Origin: Anaerolineae bacterium
Lineage (GTDB): Bacteria > Chloroflexota > Anaerolineae > B4-G1 > SLSP01
NCBI GenBank assembly: GCA_016934645.1
Contig: JAFGSL010000635.1
Location: forward strand, 1 to 10,897
DNA length: 10,897 nt
Direction of reading: 5' to 3'
Shown: piece after piece, positions 7,168 to 10,897 of the stretch
Layout of the letters: each line of letters begins with the position of its first letter
How positions within the stretch are numbered: position 1 is the first letter of the stretch
The notes under the pieces: generated by a model
Seen by the model: only the letters and a program-made list of their open reading frames with translations
The model's database searches: none
Told to the model about the DNA's origin: nothing
Made by a program: the position numbers and the translations under genes

Positions 7168-7249
7168 TAGGTGCAACGCACTTGGTTCAAGATTCATCCG
7201 GTATATGCGCAAAAGTCGTCGTTTCTGCTGCAAAAGTGCGTTGCACCTA
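7168..7249. repeat. 16-bp perfect inverted repeat around a 50-bp centre
   Basis: TAGGTGCAACGCACTT (7168-7183) is exactly complementary to AAGTGCGTTGCACCTA (7234-7249). Each arm is itself a small hairpin (GTGC-N3-GCAC). A partial match, GCGTTGCACC, occurs at 10-19. The element fills the gap between the lipoprotein and surface-protein genes; no reading frame of note lies within it. It could be a REP- or MITE-like element or an RNA switch stem. Confidence 0.7.
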
Positions 7250-7282
7250 GATGTTCCGAAATGAAACACACCCATCTACAAT

Positions 7283-8116
7283 TCACGATCCCGAATTTGC
7301 GATTTTCTCCTCCAGCAGCGGGATGATGGCCGGGTCCAACAGATGCCGCGCGATCACCACCATGGGCCGCACTGATGGACGAGCGACCTCGTAGGGAGAC
7401 AACAGTTCCTCGATCAGTGCCTTCTGTTGCAGTTCAAATTCCGTATCGGAGAGATCGCGCACCCTCTCCGCGAGTTCGAGAATGCGGTCCAGCTCGCGGT
7501 CTCTTTCGCGGGGCGCTGTGCGCGTGCGGAACCGTTTCTCCAGCTCCTGCATCGTCCGGCGAGCGATGGCCTCCTTGCGGAGATCAAACACATCGGCGGG
7601 GATGGCCCGCAGCCGCTCCAGCGCAGCCTGAGCCTGCCCGGTGCGTGGCACATCCGGTAGTGGAACCACATGGGGAACGTACTGCGCCAAGACATCCAGT
7701 TGGTCTTCCTCCAGGATGTCCTCGACCTCCCGGGCCAGACCGGTCACCTGTTCCTGATGTTCTTTGATCAGCCGCTCGTTCTCCGCTCTGGCATCGCGGA
7801 AACGCTCCTGGAGTTCTGGCGAGAGGCTCTCCCCTGCCATCAACGTATCCCGGATCTCCTCAAGGGTAGCCTGCATCTCATCCCCGTCGGCCTGAGCCTT
7901 CAGTGCCTCTCGGCCCTTCTGGACCTGCCGGGCCTGGTCCAGGATAAACTGCATCTGTTCGGGCGTCAGATCCAGGCTGTTGATTAGATTCAGCAGTTGG
8001 ATCTCCCGGCGCAGGTCAGCCGTCTCCGGCGGCGTCTGGGCGTTAGCGGGCAGAGCAGCTTGACAGCCTAGCAGCAACAACAAAAGTCCAATACACACGA
8101 TCAACCAGCGTTTCAT
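7283..8116 (-). CDS. Helical lipoprotein with LTPEQ motif (CpxP/Spy-like)
   Basis: A 277-residue protein. MKRWLIVCIGLLLLLLGC is a lipoprotein signal with LLGC lipobox, so Cys18 should be acylated and the mature protein tethered outside the membrane. The rest is almost wholly charged, amphipathic helix. LTPEQMQFILDQA at about 50-62 matches the LTxxQ motif of the CpxP/Spy family, and EEDQLDVLAQYVP at about 147-159 may be a second degenerate copy. Spy and CpxP are periplasmic chaperones and envelope-stress modulators; here the protein is longer than those of about 160 residues, so the link is by motif only. ATG 8116 is preferred over the adjacent ATG 8119 because AGGAGG sits six rather than three bases away. 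It is divergent from the response regulator and sensor kinase genes, which suggests it is a target or modulator of that system. Confidence 0.78.
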   Translation of the reverse strand: MKRWLIVCIGLLLLLLGCQAALPANAQTPPETADLRREIQLLNLINSLDLTPEQMQFILDQARQVQKGREALKAQADGDEMQATLEEIRDTLMAGESLSPELQERFRDARAENERLIKEHQEQVTGLAREVEDILEEDQLDVLAQYVPHVVPLPDVPRTGQAQAALERLRAIPADVFDLRKEAIARRTMQELEKRFRTRTAPRERDRELDRILELAERVRDLSDTEFELQQKALIEELLSPYEVARPSVRPMVVIARHLLDPAIIPLLEEKIANSGS

Positions 8117-8196
8117 CATACACCTCCTAAATTTATAGTTGTAGTTGCGGTTGGTAAGTAACTCTATGATTAGCATAATGTACAGTCCTCAACTCT

Positions 8197-8225
8197 CTAT
8201 TAAACGGGTGTAAAAAGTCTGTAAA
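8197..8225 (-). promoter_or_regulatory. Possible promoter of the lipoprotein gene
   Basis: On the minus strand TTTACA (8225-8220) and TAATAG (8202-8197) are separated by 17 bp, about 80 bp before ATG 8116. The -10 box is poor. It overlaps the TGTAAAAA direct repeat, as expected for an activator-dependent promoter. Confidence 0.35.
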
Positions 8226-8227
8226 AA
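8209..8227. promoter_or_regulatory. Tandem TGTAAAAA boxes, candidate response-regulator binding site
   Basis: TGTAAAAA occurs at 8209-8216 and again at 8220-8227, starts exactly 11 bp apart. OmpR/PhoB-family winged-helix regulators bind head-to-tail to direct repeats with about one helical turn of spacing. The site lies between the divergent lipoprotein gene and response-regulator gene. Confidence 0.5.
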
Positions 8228-8316
8228 CTGAGCGACGGTACCTGCAAGGGCTATTGCATTTGACCTCTGATCTTCTCAATCTGTGGTTTGGCGAGATATG
8301 TCCCATCTCCTCTAGC

Positions 8317-8342
8317 CCCCCTTCCCGCACGCAGGAAGGGGG
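8317..8342. repeat. GC-rich REP-like hairpin
   Basis: CCCCCTTCC-N8-GGAAGGGGG is a perfect 9-bp stem in the 366-bp gap between the divergent genes. There is no T-run, so it is not a clear terminator. Similar C-rich/G-rich dyads around a CGCACGC-type loop are, from memory, abundant in Chloroflexota genomes. Confidence 0.6.
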
Positions 8343-8376
8343 AAACTTAAAATGCGATAGCTCTGTATCTGATCTC

Positions 8377-8404
8377 TTGTCATTCGGACCAATCTGACTA
8401 CAAT
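8377..8404 (+). promoter_or_regulatory. Promoter of the response regulator-kinase operon
   Basis: TTGTCA (8377-8382) and TACAAT (8399-8404) are separated by 16 bp, with a predicted start near 8411 and a leader of about 75 bases before ATG 8486. Both boxes are close to the sigma70 consensus. Confidence 0.6.
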
Positions 8405-8485
8405 ACCCCAGGGTTAGCGCGATATGGAAATCGCGGCTTCTGAGAGAATGGCTTTCGAAAAGGTGGAGAGCAGCGGGGAGATTCG

Positions 8486-9169
8486 ATGGCAGGAGAAACG
8501 ATCCTGGTCGTAGACGACGAAGCCAACATTGTGGAACTGGCACGGATGTATTTAGAGCAAGGGGGCTTTCGCGTGCAATCGGCGTCCGATGGAGCCGAGG
8601 CGCTGGAGACAATCGCCCACCAACCCCCAGCACTAATGGTGCTCGATCTTATGCTGCCGGGGATAGATGGCTGGGAAGTCTGCCGCCAGGTACGCTCCGG
8701 CAAGATCGCGTCTGATCTTCCCATCATCATGCTCACCGCCCGCGACGACGACGTGGACAAAATCGTGGGCCTGGAGTTGGGGGCCGACGACTATGTCACT
8801 AAGCCCTTTAATCCACGCGAGCTGGTCGCCCGGGTCAAGGCCATCCTGCGCCGAACCAAACGGGCTACCCAGCCCGGGATCGCCATCCACGTTGGCGATA
8901 TCACCATAGACTCGGCCCGCCACGAGGTCACAGTCGCCGGGCAGCCGCTAGAACTGCGTCCCAAGGAATTCGACCTGCTGTTGGCGCTGGCCGAGCACCA
9001 GGGGATCGCCCTCAGCCGCGAGCAACTGCTGGAGATGGCCTGGGGCTATGACTTTTATGGTGAGACGCGCACGGTAGACGTTCACATCGGCCAACTGCGC
9101 AAAAAGTTGGCCAACGCCAGTGCCGAGATCAAGACAGTGCTCAGTGTGGGGTACAAGCTGGTTGGTTGA
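8486..9169 (+). CDS. OmpR/PhoB-family response regulator
   Basis: A 227-residue cytoplasmic regulator. The receiver domain (about 4-118) has the acidic pair Asp10-Asp11, the phospho-acceptor Asp54 in LDLMLPG, Thr84 in LTAR and Lys106 in TKPF. The C-terminal winged helix (about 130-226) has the family's LRPKEFDLLLALAEH and TVDVHIGQLRKKL stretches and ends with TVLSVGYKLVG. All key residues are present. Phosphorylation by the downstream kinase should promote dimerisation and binding to direct-repeat DNA sites; the TGTAAAAA pair upstream is the obvious candidate. ATG 8486 follows GGGGAG. The stop lies 10 bp before the kinase start, so the two genes form an operon. The closest characterised relatives cannot be told apart by eye, so no symbol is given. 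Confidence 0.95.
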   Translation: MAGETILVVDDEANIVELARMYLEQGGFRVQSASDGAEALETIAHQPPALMVLDLMLPGIDGWEVCRQVRSGKIASDLPIIMLTARDDDVDKIVGLELGADDYVTKPFNPRELVARVKAILRRTKRATQPGIAIHVGDITIDSARHEVTVAGQPLELRPKEFDLLLALAEHQGIALSREQLLEMAWGYDFYGETRTVDVHIGQLRKKLANASAEIKTVLSVGYKLVG

Positions 9170-9179
9170 TAGGGGGCCT

Positions 9180-10634
9180 ATGCTTCGTTCGCTCAATTTT
9201 CGATTGTTGCTCTCTTACATCTTTGTCGTTCTCGTCTGCCTGGTATTGGTTGGGCTGGGACTGCTCTTGTTCGTGCGCGCCAGCCCCTTGTGGACCAGTG
9301 CGACGCTCCTACAACTGGAAGCGGCGACGCGGGCGGCACTATCGTCACTCCGTCAGGCAGGCCCATTGCAGGCCCTTCCTCCAGAGCAACTGCGGGCGCT
9401 GCTGACACAGATCGCCCAAGATCAGGAAGGACACATCTTGCTCCTGGACAGTGGGGGGATGGTCCGCTTTGACAGCGAGCGGGCCTGGGAGGGAGAACGC
9501 ATCGAGGAAACAACCCACGCTCCCACCGCACTAGGCCGTATCCGGGGGAATTTCATCGCTCCCACCGGTGAACGCTGGGCTTTTGTCGGTCAGGTGATAG
9601 CCACGCAGAATGAAAGCCGCATGGTATTTGCCTTTGTCTCTCCACAGGGCCGTTTGCTGATGCTGGCCTGGTTTGCTGAGAACCTTCTGCCGCCCCTGTT
9701 GCAGGCCGGGTTGATCGCATTCGTGCTGTCCGTCATCCTGGCACTTTTTCTCAGCCACTCGGTTGCTGCGCCATTGCGGCAGATCGCCAGCACAGCGGAG
9801 GCTATCGCCCGTGGCGAGACCCACGCCCGTGTGCCGATCTCTGGACCAACCGAGGTCCATGCACTGGCCCAATCTTTCAACACAATGGCCGATCAGGTCG
9901 AGGCGACACAACAATCGCAGCGCGACTTTGTGGCCAACGTCTCTCACGATCTCAAGACCCCCCTCACGTCCATCCGGGGCTTTTCCCAGGCGCTGCTCGA
10001 CGGTACGGCCTCGACACCCGAGGCAACAGCCCGTGCAGCCCACGTCATTCACGAGGAGGCGGAGCGTATGCACCGGATGGCGGACGAGCTGCTGCTCCTG
10101 GCCCGCTTCGACGCCGGGCAGAGCGAGATAGCCCACGAGCCGGTGGAACTCGGTTCGTTGCTGCACGGCTGCATCGAGAAACTGGCCCCCCAGGCACAGG
10201 CTGTCGGGGTAATCCTGGAGCTAGATGTGCCCGATCAACTGGTGATCACCGGCGACGGTGACCGGCTGGCGCAGGTCTTCACCAATCTGCTGGATAACGC
10301 CATCGCACACACGCCCGCCGAAGGCAAGATTATGCTCGCGGCGCATCGCGTAGCGGCAACCAAAGATCGGTCCGGGCATACTGTCGAGATAACTGTCACC
10401 GATACCGGCAAGGGCATCCCAGCCGAGGAGTTGCCCCGCATCTTTGAGCGCTTTTACCAGGTAGACAAATCGCGCCAGCGCAGACGGGGCGCCGGATTAG
10501 GATTAGCCATTGCCAAGGAGATTGTTGAGGTGCACGGTGGCACCATCCGCGCCGAGAGTGTGATGGGATTGGGCACCCGGTTCACCATTCAAATCCCTGC
10601 CTCTGGCGGCTTGTCGGAGAACTCTGTGGCATAG
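9180..10634 (+). CDS. Membrane sensor histidine kinase (HisKA/HATPase_c)
   Basis: A 484-residue partner of the preceding regulator. ATG 9180 is chosen because AGGGGG lies just upstream and the frame then opens with a membrane helix (about 8-32); an in-frame start at 9120 would overlap the regulator. An extracytoplasmic sensor region (about 33-168) of no named family precedes the second membrane helix (about 169-192). A HAMP linker follows (about 190-245). The dimerisation domain has phospho-acceptor His256 in VSHDLKTPLTS. The ATPase domain has the N box (Asn373 in NLLDNAIAHTP), G1 box DTGKGIP (408-414), F box FERFYQ and G2 box GAGLGLAI (437-444). Everything needed for kinase activity is intact. 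The extracytoplasmic part has a strand-rich HILLLDSGGMVRFDSE segment that resembles a PDC/PAS-like sensor fold. Confidence 0.95.
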   Translation: MLRSLNFRLLLSYIFVVLVCLVLVGLGLLLFVRASPLWTSATLLQLEAATRAALSSLRQAGPLQALPPEQLRALLTQIAQDQEGHILLLDSGGMVRFDSERAWEGERIEETTHAPTALGRIRGNFIAPTGERWAFVGQVIATQNESRMVFAFVSPQGRLLMLAWFAENLLPPLLQAGLIAFVLSVILALFLSHSVAAPLRQIASTAEAIARGETHARVPISGPTEVHALAQSFNTMADQVEATQQSQRDFVANVSHDLKTPLTSIRGFSQALLDGTASTPEATARAAHVIHEEAERMHRMADELLLLARFDAGQSEIAHEPVELGSLLHGCIEKLAPQAQAVGVILELDVPDQLVITGDGDRLAQVFTNLLDNAIAHTPAEGKIMLAAHRVAATKDRSGHTVEITVTDTGKGIPAEELPRIFERFYQVDKSRQRRRGAGLGLAIAKEIVEVHGGTIRAESVMGLGTRFTIQIPASGGLSENSVA

Positions 10635-10897
10635 GGCCTTGTGCCCATTTCGTGCCTGTTTTTTACTGACCCGAACGCATTTTGCTAAACTTTCTGCGCC
10701 TATAAAGCAGCGGAATCGCTTTAGTTTTCATGTTCAGGTCAGTAGCTATCTTCCTCGTTGCCTCTACCCGTCGCATCGAGTCATGTAGACCAGTCAGCCT
10801 AGTGACATGTTAGAAAGAGTGCGGTAAAAGTCAAGACCCTCTTGGGAGGGTAAACAGTACCTTAACTGGCAGAATTTGAGACGTGTTGAACACAACC
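10635..10897. other. Gene-free 3' region after the kinase
   Basis: No reading frame with a ribosome binding site is seen in these 263 bp. Just after the kinase stop, GGGC-N5-GCCC (10634-10646) followed 12 bases later by a T6 run is a weak terminator candidate. Further on lie a 13-bp imperfect dyad and a small perfect hairpin, ACCCTC-TTGG-GAGGGT (10836-10851). Confidence 0.5.
10664..10744. repeat. 81-bp imperfect stem-loop with 13-bp arms
   Basis: TACTGACCCGAAC (10664-10676) pairs with GTTCAGGTCAGTA (10732-10744) at 12 of 13 positions; the exception is C-A on the plus strand but U-G on the minus strand. Inside it CTAAA/TTTAG and CTGC/GCAG helices can extend the structure. The T6 run lies before the first arm, so it is not an ordinary plus-strand terminator. 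Confidence 0.5.

Noticed and set aside
7168..7249. CRISPR repeat or attachment site
   Set aside because: There is only one inverted pair with no direct repeat-spacer series, and no integrase or cas gene.

Overview
The window looks like bacterial chromosome from a GC-rich organism, most likely an uncultured member of the Chloroflexota (Anaerolineae-like). This rests on the gene style: a membrane-anchored clan GH-A glycosidase, a large secreted protein built of carboxypeptidase-regulatory-like repeats, an AIM24 protein, strong AGGAGG ribosome binding sites, and intergenic dyads of a kind I associate with that phylum. It is an inference; no marker gene is present.

Layout. Positions 1-8116 are all read from the minus strand. 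In transcription order they hold: a helical lipoprotein (8116-7283); a 275-bp gap with a 16-bp inverted repeat beside a strong ribosome binding site; a secreted repeat-domain surface protein (7008-4854) that is broken by two frame changes; an AT-rich segment with a TetR-family regulator (4813-4289); a probable two-gene operon of a Cys-rich small protein (4066-3692) and a membrane-anchored glycoside hydrolase (3678-2074); a 385-bp gap with nested, mutually compatible stem-loops ending in an intrinsic terminator; a homocysteine S-methyltransferase-family protein (1688-810); and an AIM24-family protein (716-33). From 8486 the plus strand carries an OmpR-family response regulator and its sensor kinase, followed by about 260 bp without a gene.

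How parts fit together. The lipoprotein carries an LTPEQ motif and is divergent from the two-component system, an arrangement like cpxP-cpxRA. The intergenic region has a TGTAAAAA direct repeat with 11-bp spacing, the geometry expected of an OmpR-family binding site. I therefore infer an envelope-stress module. The Cys-rich protein and the glycosidase are 13 bp apart and share one promoter, whose -35 box lies in one arm of an inverted repeat that brackets the AT-rich TetR segment.

The least explained parts are the structured region at 1785-1985, which is not an RNA family I recognise and whose G-U pairs favour minus-strand transcription, and the inverted-repeat and ribosome-binding-site arrangement at 7137-7249. 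No CRISPR array, tRNA, rRNA or transposase gene was seen.
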